Of a stretch of 6,027 nucleotides of DNA, positions 1-6,027 are shown piece by piece. The DNA lies in the NCBI GenBank assembly GCA_945897695.1, contig CAMDGW010000151.1:1-6027 (forward strand), read 5' to 3'. A program made the position numbers and the translations under genes. The stretch comes from Pseudobacteriovorax antillogorgiicola. Lineage in GTDB: Bacteria; Bdellovibrionota_B; Oligoflexia; Oligoflexales; RGVZ01. The notes beneath the pieces were generated by a model. It saw only the letters and a list, made by a program, of their open reading frames with translations. It ran no database searches and was not told the DNA's origin. Each line of letters opens with the position of its first letter. Position 1 is the stretch's first letter.

Positions 1-1
1 A

Positions 2-157
2 TCCTACAGTGACATGCGCGAATATGCTCAGTCATTCAAGAACTCATTTGCGCCACGAGCAGACCGTGACAGGGCCCAAGTAGCGCCATCGCTATCTCGT
101 TGGTCAAATGCATCAGTTCCTTCCAAAGGAAACGGCCGTCTCGAAGTTCGCGTCTAA
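2..157 (+). CDS. C-terminal fragment of a probable flagellar hook-length control protein (FliK)
   Basis: This is an open frame running in from the left edge for 51 codons to TAA at 155-157; the start lies outside the window. The visible part is hydrophilic (MREYAQSFKNSF, then an Arg/Ser/Pro-rich stretch) and ends in GNGRLEVRV. A short beta-strand of the type xLxVxV after a disordered linker is a common ending for FliK-like proteins. FliK-family proteins are secreted by the flagellar type III apparatus and measure the hook, switching export from hook to filament subunits. The assignment rests mainly on context: fliK directly precedes flgD in many flagellar clusters, and the next gene here is flgD, 51 bases on. 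No diagnostic FliK motif is visible in so short a tail, so the coding call is firmer than the name. It could be another flagellar operon protein. Confidence 0.6.
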   Translation, partial: SYSDMREYAQSFKNSFAPRADRDRAQVAPSLSRWSNASVPSKGNGRLEVRV

Positions 158-162
158 ATACA

Positions 163-200
163 CCTCCACAATTGAATGCTGAAGTCTCAGCAATAGGAGG
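163..200 (+). promoter_or_regulatory. Foldable flgD leader: hairpin plus SD-sequestering stem
   Basis: TGCTGA (177-182) and TCAGCA (187-192) form a perfect 6-bp stem with a 4-base loop. Outside it, CCTCC (163-167) is the exact reverse complement of GGAGG (196-200), the core of the flgD Shine-Dalgarno. Both can form together, giving a nested structure that hides the ribosome site. The upstream arm begins 5 bases after the probable fliK stop codon, so a terminating ribosome would cover it and free the SD. The pairings are seen in the sequence; the coupling role is inference, and folding energy was not calculated. Confidence 0.35.
195..200 (+). promoter_or_regulatory. Strong Shine-Dalgarno site of flgD
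   Basis: AGGAGG lies 8 bases before the ATG at 209. This is a full match to the anti-SD core and fixes the flgD start, which would otherwise be unsure because the N-terminal extension is poorly conserved. The last five bases can pair with CCTCC at 163-167. Confidence 0.85.
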
Positions 201-208
201 CACTCACA

Positions 209-1393
209 ATGAGCGTCAGCGGTAAAGTTCAGGCTCAATTAGGCCCGATCACTACACCCAATAAAATCGAATTCAATCAGCTGAACGTAGCTGATAGCGG
301 AAACATTTCGGACAAGGACGCCGACGACCAGCTTGAATTCCACAAGCTTCTTCAAAACTCTAACGCCGATCAGGCAAGAGAACGTGCTGCAAAAAAAACG
401 GGGGACCTCAGTTCGGCGAAAACGGATGAGGAATTCCGAAAAATGCTAGGCGAGAAGGCCAACCCAAAGCGGACGCCAAAAAACCAGCTGGGTAAAGACG
501 ACTTCATGAAGCTTTTCATCGCCCAGATGCAGTCACAAGATCCATTAAGCCCCCAAGATTCCTCGCAGATGGCCGCCCAAATGGCTCAGTTTAATGGTCT
601 TGAACAAATGATGAACGTTAATAAAACACTCGAAACCATGCTTCAAAGTCAGACCACTGACCGCACCATCTCACTAGTTAATTACGTGGGCAAAGAAGTT
701 GACGTTGGCACAGGCATGCTCAAATGGGACAAAAATAAAGCTACCAAGACCACATTTGAAGTGGATCAGCCACTTTCAAACGCGTTGATCGAGGTCCGTG
801 ACGGTTCAGGCCAGGTCATCGCAAATAAAGAACTTGGAAATCTCATGCCAGGGGAACACAAACTTAAGTGGGATGGGGTTCTAAAAAGCGGCATCAATGC
901 AAATCCCGGACTCTATCACTTCTCTGTCGTCGGAAAATCAACTGATGGCCAAGACGTGCCAATTCCTATTAAGAGCAAAGTCAAAATTACCGGCGTTGAC
1001 CTTCAGGCTCAGGGCGGTGCCTTTTTTACAGAACTTGGCAAACTATCGGTCAAGGATATTGCGAGTGTTGGAATTCAGGGGTTTGACGATGCAAAAGCTG
1101 CGATTCAAACTGCCGAAGTCAATATACGGTCAGCACTAGACGATAAGACAGGATCCGAGCAGAATTCTAAAAACGAAAGCGCTGCGTCTCAGCAACAAAC
1201 GCTAACTTCGCCGGTGGTTGATCAAGAAGCCGCAGCCACTTCACAAGAAGTCTCACGAGATGGAGAAAATCTAATCCAAACGCCTTCCGACCTCGCAGGC
1301 ACAACCAACACTCCCGCTGAAAGTGACCCACAGACAGCGCCAAGCGAGGCCTCCTCGATGATGAATATTCCAGTCACATTTGCCGGAAAATAA
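209..1393 (+). CDS. flgD: Flagellar hook assembly protein FlgD (hook cap), with long terminal extensions
   Basis: FlgD is exported by the flagellar type III system and sits on the growing hook as a cap, placing FlgE subunits; it is lost when the hook is finished. Of 394 residues, about 1-92 are a polar extension. Residues 94-145 carry the conserved FlgD N-domain, recognised by LGKDDFMKLFIAQMQSQDP (94-112) followed by a Met/Gln-rich helix with QMAQFNGLEQM (124-134). Residues about 158-290 match the Tudor-like/Ig-like C-domain (GKEVDVG, LKWDG at 219-223, NPGLYHFSV at 232-240). Residues about 300-394 are a Ser/Thr/Gln/Ala/Glu-rich tail that looks disordered. E. coli FlgD has about 231 residues, so this protein is much longer, the excess lying at both ends. 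The ATG is supported by AGGAGG 8 bases upstream. It follows the probable fliK and is coupled to the exported-protein gene downstream. The hook gene flgE, a frequent neighbour, is not next. Confidence 0.95.
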   Translation: MSVSGKVQAQLGPITTPNKIEFNQLNVADSGNISDKDADDQLEFHKLLQNSNADQARERAAKKTGDLSSAKTDEEFRKMLGEKANPKRTPKNQLGKDDFMKLFIAQMQSQDPLSPQDSSQMAAQMAQFNGLEQMMNVNKTLETMLQSQTTDRTISLVNYVGKEVDVGTGMLKWDKNKATKTTFEVDQPLSNALIEVRDGSGQVIANKELGNLMPGEHKLKWDGVLKSGINANPGLYHFSVVGKSTDGQDVPIPIKSKVKITGVDLQAQGGAFFTELGKLSVKDIASVGIQGFDDAKAAIQTAEVNIRSALDDKTGSEQNSKNESAASQQQTLTSPVVDQEAAATSQEVSRDGENLIQTPSDLAGTTNTPAESDPQTAPSEASSMMNIPVTFAGK

Positions 1394-1394
1394 C

Positions 1395-1922
1395 GTGCAG
1401 ACCTGTCAACTTCGAAAGATTGTTCTAACCCTGGCAATAACTTGTCTGATTTGCGCAGGGTATCCCCTAATGGCCGACAGTTTCAGGGGCGAAATCAGCA
1501 CCTCTGGCGATCCAGCCAGTAGAAAAACTGTGATTACTTCAGATTCTGGAAATTCAAATATTGTGATCTGCCCAGGTCCCTTGGCTTACAATTTAGTCCA
1601 GCTTACAGGCACAATCACATCAGTAAGCGGACCTATGCAGAAATTGAAGAAAACTAATCAGCCCTGCCTCTTTGTTCAGTCTTATGAAATCCATGACATC
1701 GCCAAAGGTCGACCCGCGATCATAGGTCATCTCAAGATGATTGAAAAAGGAAAGTACGCAATCGTACACTCCGGCGGAAAAACTTGGCAATTAGCCAAGC
1801 TACCGCCCGGATTAAAAGACTACATAAACGAAACCATCATCATGGATCTTGTGGCTAACGATGCCTCCTCAAAAGAGACAACTTGGCTCGTCGCACGGGC
1901 ATTTAAATTACCCGCGCTCTGA
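1395..1922 (+). CDS. Putative exported protein of unknown function, coupled to flgD
   Basis: I do not recognise this 175-residue protein. It starts with a Sec-type signal peptide: basic LRK, a hydrophobic run IVLTLAITCLICAGYPLM, and a likely signal peptidase I site after Ala-27 (LMA|DS). There is no proper lipobox, as the residues before each Cys do not fit. The mature part (about 148 residues) has a polar Ser/Thr/Asp segment, then a beta-rich region from about residue 68. Alternating strands around LTGTIT, CLFVQSYEI, AIIGHL, KYAIVHSGGKTWQL and TIIMDLV could be an OB- or SH3-like barrel. Cys-59 and Cys-91 are the only mature cysteines and could form a periplasmic disulfide. I prefer GTG at 1395, one base after the flgD TAA, with GGA at 1385-1387 suitably spaced. 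An in-frame TTG at 1380, overlapping flgD by 14 bases, lacks an SD and would add five polar residues. The coupling suggests a role linked to the flagellum or envelope, but this is inference. Confidence 0.8.
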   Translation: MQTCQLRKIVLTLAITCLICAGYPLMADSFRGEISTSGDPASRKTVITSDSGNSNIVICPGPLAYNLVQLTGTITSVSGPMQKLKKTNQPCLFVQSYEIHDIAKGRPAIIGHLKMIEKGKYAIVHSGGKTWQLAKLPPGLKDYINETIIMDLVANDASSKETTWLVARAFKLPAL

Positions 1923-1925
1923 GTT

Positions 1926-3458
1926 TCATTCTGCACTTACCTCAAAACTACTTTCGGAAAGAGCTGCCGCCGTCATTTCACCTTGGCGGAAGTTAACTGT
2001 AAGACCCCAGCGGTCTACAATCTCCTGAAACCAGTCCCGTTCTTCCTCAAGAATCCAATCACGAATATCTTCCCTAGCCCTAACCTGCAGCAGGGTTCTG
2101 CCTGTTTGATTGTGAACTCTAGCAATCTCACGCAGTAAGTCGTGAGCTTCCGTGACGATACTTTTCACCTTGCCGCGCCCCTCACAGAGGGGACAATCGT
2201 CGAGCAGCAGCTGCTCAAGGGACTCACTCGTGCGTTTACGGGTCATCTGAACCAATCCAAGCTCACTTATCTTTAGCACGTTAGTTCGCGCACGGTCAGA
2301 CTTGAGCTCTTCAGTAAGTGCATTGAAGACTCGTTCGCGATCGGCCTGATTTTCCATGTCAATGAAGTCGATGACAATAATTCCACCGATATTTCGCAGA
2401 CGCAGCTGCGATACAACTTTTTTCACTGCTTCCATATTAGTCTTGAGCACAGTTTCTGCTGCATTAGCGCGACCAACGTATCGGCCTGTATTCACATCAA
2501 AGGCCGTCAGCGCCTCCGTCTGATCGACAATTATGTATCCACCGCTCGGAAGATCTACTTTTTTACTCAAAGCCCTACCGATATCCATTTCAATGCCGTA
2601 AACATCAAAAATGGGAGTCGTGCCTGAATAAAGTTCAAGCCTAGATTCGGCACCAGGCGATGTCGCCGCTAAGAATTTTTTTGTCTTCTGAAGAAGTTTT
2701 TCATCATCGATCACTACTTTGCCAATATCGTCAGAAAACTGTTCACGGACAACTCTCTGTGTCACATCAAGATCCCTGTGTATAAGAAACGGGGCTGAGG
2801 ATGTATGGAATTTCTCCTGAACCTCTTTCCAAATCGCGGTCAGGTACTCAAGTTCTTTGGAGAGAATCTCCCCCGGAACGCCACGAGCAGCTGTGCGAAC
2901 AATGACCGCCATATTTTCTGGCTTGATTGGTTCAAAAATTTCTTTGAGTCTTTGTCTCTCGGCTGGATCTTCGATTTTTTTTGAAACACCGATATGGTTA
3001 AAGTACGGGGACAAGACGATATAGCGTCCTGGAAATGTGACGAACATACTAAGACGCGAACCCTTGTTGCCTAGAGGCTCCTTGACTGCCTGTACTAATA
3101 CGTCTTGCCCGTCCCGCAGAAGCTGCTCGATAGCAATTTTATTCCATTTCAGTTTTTTTTCGATCTCGTCATGACTTAAATCTTCGATCGAGTCCTTGAG
3201 CAAAGCTCGACTCTGGGCAATAAAGTCCTCGCTCAGGACATCGGAAACATAAAGGAAGCCACTGCGAACCTCGCCAATGTCAACAAATGAAGACTGCATA
3301 CCAGGAAGAACGCGCAGTATAGATCCTTTATAAACATTCCCGACAAGCCCTCGGTCACCGTGACGTTCAATAAAAAGCTCAGCTACCTGTTCTTTTTCAA
3401 CGACTGCGATTCTTGTTTCAGACATGCAGTGATTTACGATGATCTGTTTTTCAATCAT
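1926..3458 (-). CDS. rng: Ribonuclease G (RNase E/G family endoribonuclease)
   Basis: This cytoplasmic endoribonuclease prefers 5'-monophosphorylated RNA and takes part in rRNA 5'-end maturation and mRNA decay. The 510-residue protein starts with the family strand KQIIVN and ETRIAVVE. An S1 RNA-binding domain spans about 37-127 (GLVGNVYKGSILRVLPGMQSSFVDIG at 37-62, with a charged loop near 75-105). The 5'-sensor/RNase H-like part follows (GNKGSRLS near 130-137). The catalytic metal ligands are Asp-321 in FDVNTG and Asp-364 in VIDFIDM, 43 residues apart as in E. coli RNase E (303/346). The zinc link CPLC is at 422-425, again at RNase E spacing. The protein ends soon after the small domain without a long disordered scaffold, so it is of the RNase G type (E. 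coli Rng is 489 residues). The ATG lies in an ATGA overlap with the upstream waaA-like gene, implying translational coupling. Its stop lies 3 bases from that of the convergent exported-protein gene. Confidence 0.95.
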   Translation of the reverse strand: MIEKQIIVNHCMSETRIAVVEKEQVAELFIERHGDRGLVGNVYKGSILRVLPGMQSSFVDIGEVRSGFLYVSDVLSEDFIAQSRALLKDSIEDLSHDEIEKKLKWNKIAIEQLLRDGQDVLVQAVKEPLGNKGSRLSMFVTFPGRYIVLSPYFNHIGVSKKIEDPAERQRLKEIFEPIKPENMAVIVRTAARGVPGEILSKELEYLTAIWKEVQEKFHTSSAPFLIHRDLDVTQRVVREQFSDDIGKVVIDDEKLLQKTKKFLAATSPGAESRLELYSGTTPIFDVYGIEMDIGRALSKKVDLPSGGYIIVDQTEALTAFDVNTGRYVGRANAAETVLKTNMEAVKKVVSQLRLRNIGGIIVIDFIDMENQADRERVFNALTEELKSDRARTNVLKISELGLVQMTRKRTSESLEQLLLDDCPLCEGRGKVKSIVTEAHDLLREIARVHNQTGRTLLQVRAREDIRDWILEEERDWFQEIVDRWGLTVNFRQGEMTAAALSESSFEVSAE

Positions 3459-4807
3459 TTTGACACCATCACGCTGTTTGAGGTTTTAAATAGTACATCG
3501 AAAATTTTATCCGATGCGCCCGACATCGCCTGTGCGAATTTAAGGGCCTGCTCACCGCTTCCTTCTAGTTCAGAAAAAAGTTGTAGCCAATGCTTTCTGA
3601 TCTTTTCGGCGTCTGAGGAATGAAATAATAAGCCGGCAGAGGACATGGCGAGTGCTTCCTGACTATTTTGGAAATGTGGTCCACAGCTTACCGGAAGACC
3701 CCAGGCTGCTGGCTCTAGGACGTTATGGACCTTTGAATGAGTGGCACCACCTATCCATGCAAAATCAGCAACTCCATAGAGATCTGATAACCGTCCCATT
3801 TCATCGACAATAATCACTCTTGGCTGGGCCTTGAGAAATTTAAAATTCGACGATTCAAGTTCACTCAGAAGATCACATGACATTCCGGCATTGCTGATAC
3901 ACTCAAAAATCTTTGCGATATTCCCAGATGAAACATCATGCGGTACAAGCAGCAGGCGAACCTGTTGAAGCCCCTCGCGCGCAAACACGTCCACCAGTAG
4001 TTCCACATCAGGCAAATGCACACTGCCACCGATAAGAACCAATTCAGTGCCCTCAGGACGCCAAATATCCCGGTAGCGGATGCGAAGCTCACCCACAAAC
4101 TCTGACTGCATCCGAGCCCGCTCGATGACACGATCATATTTAGTATCGCCAGCAATGAAAAGTCGTTCAGGCGGGATCATAAGCCATTGTTCAAAAAACC
4201 TGGCGTCGGATGGAGAGACAACGAAAATCTGATTCACCGATTTCAAAAGCCAAGCTTTGATTGCTAAATTGAGATTTTCTTTCCACTTGGCCTGACGCCC
4301 CCAAAGCGATGGAACCACAGCATCTATGATCACTACCGCACCCCATTGCGCCGCAATCCAAGTAAATACAGGCCAGATCTCGTGCCGTATGACAATGGTT
4401 TTGGATGGTCTAAGTGCGGCGATAAGCGATGCCCATGCCCAGACATGATCGGGTGGGGCTAGAGACCAGGAGACTGAATCCTTCCTGGCTCTCAAAAACT
4501 TCTCACCACTGACGCTAAAGAAAAAAACGTGGCAGAGTATATTAGAGGATGCGGAAATTCTGTCTATGAGCGGCTTTGCCTGCTCATACTCCCCTGCAGA
4601 GCTGCAAAAAAACACCACGCAATCGTCAAAACCTCGCCTAAGGCGAGCAAGCTCAACAGCATCCTCATGGGATGCCCGCCTGCCAGCAAGTTGAGCCTTT
4701 ACCCGGTCACTAAAGATCGCTACCACGAATGCCAGCGGCCAGAGCACAAGCCTGACAAGCACAGAAAAAAGCAGAATTCCGATTAGACGGGATGCACCAC
4801 CAATCAA
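3455..4807 (-). CDS. waaA: Kdo transferase-like glycosyltransferase (WaaA/KdtA family, GT30), divergent
   Basis: WaaA moves Kdo from CMP-Kdo to the lipid A precursor at the cytoplasmic face of the inner membrane, the first step of LPS core assembly. The 450-residue protein has an N-terminal membrane anchor (about 7-32). The acceptor half shows SSAGEYEQAKPLID (69-82, with Glu-73 at the proposed catalytic-base position), FFFSVSGEKF (95-104), PPD (118-120) and HEIWP (142-146). A bridging motif GDTKYDRV is at 220-227. The donor half has GGSVHLPDVE (260-269), DEMGRLSDLYGVADFAWIGG (335-354), HNVLEPAAWGLPV (361-373) and GPH. The usual proteobacterial VPRHPER stretch is replaced by VPHDVSS (288-294), so family membership is firm but the exact sugar acceptor and number of Kdo units are not. 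The TTG start at 4807 overlaps the upstream stop by 4 bases (TTGA) and is fixed by AGGAGG six bases before it. Confidence 0.88.
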   Translation of the reverse strand: MIGGASRLIGILLFSVLVRLVLWPLAFVVAIFSDRVKAQLAGRRASHEDAVELARLRRGFDDCVVFFCSSAGEYEQAKPLIDRISASSNILCHVFFFSVSGEKFLRARKDSVSWSLAPPDHVWAWASLIAALRPSKTIVIRHEIWPVFTWIAAQWGAVVIIDAVVPSLWGRQAKWKENLNLAIKAWLLKSVNQIFVVSPSDARFFEQWLMIPPERLFIAGDTKYDRVIERARMQSEFVGELRIRYRDIWRPEGTELVLIGGSVHLPDVELLVDVFAREGLQQVRLLLVPHDVSSGNIAKIFECISNAGMSCDLLSELESSNFKFLKAQPRVIIVDEMGRLSDLYGVADFAWIGGATHSKVHNVLEPAAWGLPVSCGPHFQNSQEALAMSSAGLLFHSSDAEKIRKHWLQLFSELEGSGEQALKFAQAMSGASDKIFDVLFKTSNSVMVSK

Positions 4808-5898
4808 GTCGTACCTCCTGCCGTTAGCTGAGTTTTTAAATGTTTGGCAATAGCGCGCGTATCAATCATCCTAAAACACAAATGATCACCATAGCGGCAT
4901 GACTGCTTGCCGTGTTTGCTGCACGGTCGACATCCGAGGTCAGAGGAATAAGCGATGCTGTCTTTGCCGCGCGGCGAAAAGCCAAAGGTTTCCACAGTGG
5001 GACCAAAGAGCACTGCAACAGGTTTGCCAACGGCTTCTGCAATGTGAGCCAGGCCACTGTCGTTACTCAGTAGGACTGAGGTCCGACCAAGTGCTCGCGT
5101 CGTATCCTCAAGGGACAGTTTGCCTGCAAGGTTAATGACAGGTCCGCTCCAATGGGTTTCATCCATTAACTCAATTGCCGCAGAGCGATCCTCCGGCCCG
5201 CCAACAAAAACAAGGCCTGGAATAGCTAAATCCTTGGGCCAAAGCCTAAGAAGCTCAATCAAGGTATCCCTAAAAACTTCTGTGGGAGCCCTTTTTGACG
5301 GGAAAGAAGCCCCTGGAGCGACTCCAAGCCAATGCCCAAATTCCATCTCCCGGACCCAAGATGCATCAGTTGCCAGATACTTCAAATCCAATAGTGCCGG
5401 TCTAGCATTGGCCAACGCCACAGGATCTTGAATGCCAAGAAACGTGGCGGCCGCATGCACGGCCTCTAGCATCATGACATATTGGAGTTTTTGTGGATGA
5501 CGAGACGCCGGTAATACTTTAAATATTCGTCCTCTCAACCAGGAAGAAATCACAAGCCAAGCCCGAAAAAATCCGTGCTTGTCAGCAAAGAATACCGGCA
5601 CACCAGCTTTTCGTACCCTTCTTAGAAGCCGGCGGCTACGGAGGCTCGTCTGAAGATCCACCACGGCATGACACTGAACGAGCTCATCAGTGATACCTTG
5701 CATGACGACCGAAGATGCTTTTGACGAAAGCTCGATGGTTTTCAACTGGGGCCAGCTTGCTTGAAGCACCCCAAGCGATGGATGTCTTCCGACCCACACC
5801 ACTTCTGCCTGAGGTGCGACCCGACGCAGGTAGTCAAGACACACTGTGGCCAGCACAACGTCACCGATACTTGATGTCCTAATAATCCCGATTTTCAA
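4804..5898 (-). CDS. LPS heptosyltransferase-like glycosyltransferase, family GT9 (WaaC/WaaF-like)
   Basis: GT9 enzymes transfer heptose from an ADP-heptose donor to inner-core LPS at the cytoplasmic side of the inner membrane. The 364-residue protein opens with the typical MKIGIIRTSSIGDVVLAT (1-18), where Asp-13 matches the catalytic aspartate of WaaC. DLQTSLRSRRL (81-91) follows, and a GT-B donor half begins near 191 with GVAPGASFPSKRAP (192-205, Lys-202 a likely phosphate-binding residue). FVGGPED (231-237), NLAGKLSLEDTTRAL (256-270), LLSNDSGLAHIAEAVGKPV (276-294) and LFGPT (297-301) are classic. Four late cysteines (323, 326, 334, 341) form the Cys cluster common in this family. Heptosyltransferase I, II and III cannot be told apart here. 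The start is TTG: it sits exactly at the conserved N-terminus, no in-frame ATG is nearby, and AAGGAG (5909-5914) precedes it. It is the first gene of the - strand operon and overlaps the waaA-like gene by 4 bases. Confidence 0.9.
   Translation of the reverse strand: MKIGIIRTSSIGDVVLATVCLDYLRRVAPQAEVVWVGRHPSLGVLQASWPQLKTIELSSKASSVVMQGITDELVQCHAVVDLQTSLRSRRLLRRVRKAGVPVFFADKHGFFRAWLVISSWLRGRIFKVLPASRHPQKLQYVMMLEAVHAAATFLGIQDPVALANARPALLDLKYLATDASWVREMEFGHWLGVAPGASFPSKRAPTEVFRDTLIELLRLWPKDLAIPGLVFVGGPEDRSAAIELMDETHWSGPVINLAGKLSLEDTTRALGRTSVLLSNDSGLAHIAEAVGKPVAVLFGPTVETFGFSPRGKDSIAYSSDLGCRPCSKHGKQSCRYGDHLCFRMIDTRAIAKHLKTQLTAGGTT
4814..4819 (-). promoter_or_regulatory. Strong Shine-Dalgarno site deciding the TTG start of the waaA-like gene
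   Basis: On the - strand AGGAGG lies six bases before TTG at 4807-4805, inside the last codons of the GT9 gene. No ATG or GTG in frame lies close by, and the encoded N-terminus is the expected membrane anchor, so this site settles the start. Confidence 0.85.
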
Positions 5899-6027
5899 TG
5901 GACAAAGGCTCCTTCAAAACGGTCCCTAATTCCGCGAATCTACTAAAATAATGTGTCTTTCGCGAGTATTCGCCAAAAACAATCTGCTTTAAAATTTGGC
6001 AGCATAAGTTGCTTCAACCCCCTAGAG
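5899..6027 (-). promoter_or_regulatory. Upstream region of the LPS/RNase G operon with two weak promoter-like pairs and an inverted repeat
   Basis: This 129-base stretch is AT-rich and has no supportable gene on either strand. On the - strand there are two sigma-70-like candidates. One is TTGAAG (6012-6017) with TTTTAA (5989-5994), 17 bases apart. The other is TTGGCG (5971-5976) with CATTAT (5948-5953), also 17 apart. Each matches the consensus only partly. CGCGAA (5933-5938) and TTCGCG (5959-5964) form a 6-bp inverted repeat around the second -10 candidate and could be an operator or a leader hairpin. All of this is pattern matching without expression evidence. Confidence 0.25.
5909..5914 (-). 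promoter_or_regulatory. Shine-Dalgarno site of the GT9 gene
   Basis: On the - strand AAGGAG ends 10 bases before the TTG at 5898-5896. The spacing is long, but this is the only SD-like motif near the conserved N-terminus. Another TTG at 5905-5903 is closer to it but out of frame. Confidence 0.6.

Noticed and set aside
269..1167. Five GAATTC hexamers inside flgD (269, 335, 431, 1071, 1162), more than expected by chance for its length
   Set aside because: Three simply encode Glu-Phe, the flanks are not conserved, and the count was noticed after the fact. There is no spacing pattern to suggest a signal.
1222..1437. Antisense open frame across the flgD tail and the start of the exported-protein gene
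   Set aside because: The + strand frames carry the conserved domain, the SD and the signal peptide; the antisense product has no supporting feature.
1967..1989. GC-rich hairpin near the convergent stops as a bidirectional terminator
   Set aside because: The stem has only five GC pairs with an 11-13-base loop, no T-run follows on either strand, and it lies inside the rng coding sequence.
3865..4155. Open frame of 96 codons on the - strand within the waaA-like gene, with a hydrophobic start
   Set aside because: It is an out-of-frame reading of the conserved donor-binding half of the GT30 protein, with no recognisable content of its own.
4899..5431. Overlapping + strand open frames opposite the GT9 gene (4899-5135 and 5120-5431)
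   Set aside because: They lie antisense to a well-conserved glycosyltransferase, have no family features and no good ribosome sites, and are explained as shadows of the real gene.
5989..6027. Possible end of a - strand gene reading VEATYAAKF before a stop, resembling an outer-membrane-protein C-terminus with terminal Phe
   Set aside because: The frame is interrupted by TAG at 6024-6022, only two codons before this stretch, so it is not an open tail entering from the right edge.

Overview
The window looks like part of the chromosome of a flagellated Gram-negative bacterium. It carries flagellar hook-assembly genes on the + strand and lipopolysaccharide (LPS) core glycosyltransferases plus an RNase E/G-family ribonuclease on the - strand. 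The proteins read as proteobacterial in the broad sense. The style of the RNase G N-terminus and the long, low-complexity FlgD tail would fit the former Deltaproteobacteria or Bdellovibrionota, but this is an impression only and the window holds no taxonomic marker. No rRNA, tRNA, transposase, CRISPR array, phage gene or integration signature was seen.

Left half, + strand (2-1922): the last 51 codons of a gene that is probably fliK (hook-length control), then flgD (hook-cap / hook-assembly scaffold) behind a strong Shine-Dalgarno (SD) site, then a small exported protein of unknown function whose start abuts or overlaps the flgD stop. These three read as the end of a flagellar operon. The 51-base fliK-flgD gap can fold so that the flgD ribosome site is paired, which would suit translational coupling to fliK.

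Right half, - strand (5898 down to 1926): a tight three-gene operon in the order heptosyltransferase-like GT9 enzyme, Kdo-transferase-like GT30 enzyme (waaA/kdtA family), RNase G. Each junction is a 4-base stop/start overlap. The first two genes start with TTG; the second has an excellent SD. The first two enzymes would act at the inner membrane on lipid A / inner-core LPS. RNase G is a cytoplasmic processing and decay enzyme whose expression appears tied to theirs. About 130 bases upstream of the operon contain weak promoter-like elements and one inverted repeat.

The two operons converge with only 3 bases between stop codons and no convincing intrinsic terminator, so their transcripts probably overlap. 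I do not see a clear undescribed multi-gene system. The points most worth a second look are the unknown exported protein attached to flgD, the divergent signature of the Kdo-transferase-like enzyme, the foldable flgD leader, and the coupling of RNase G to LPS-core genes.
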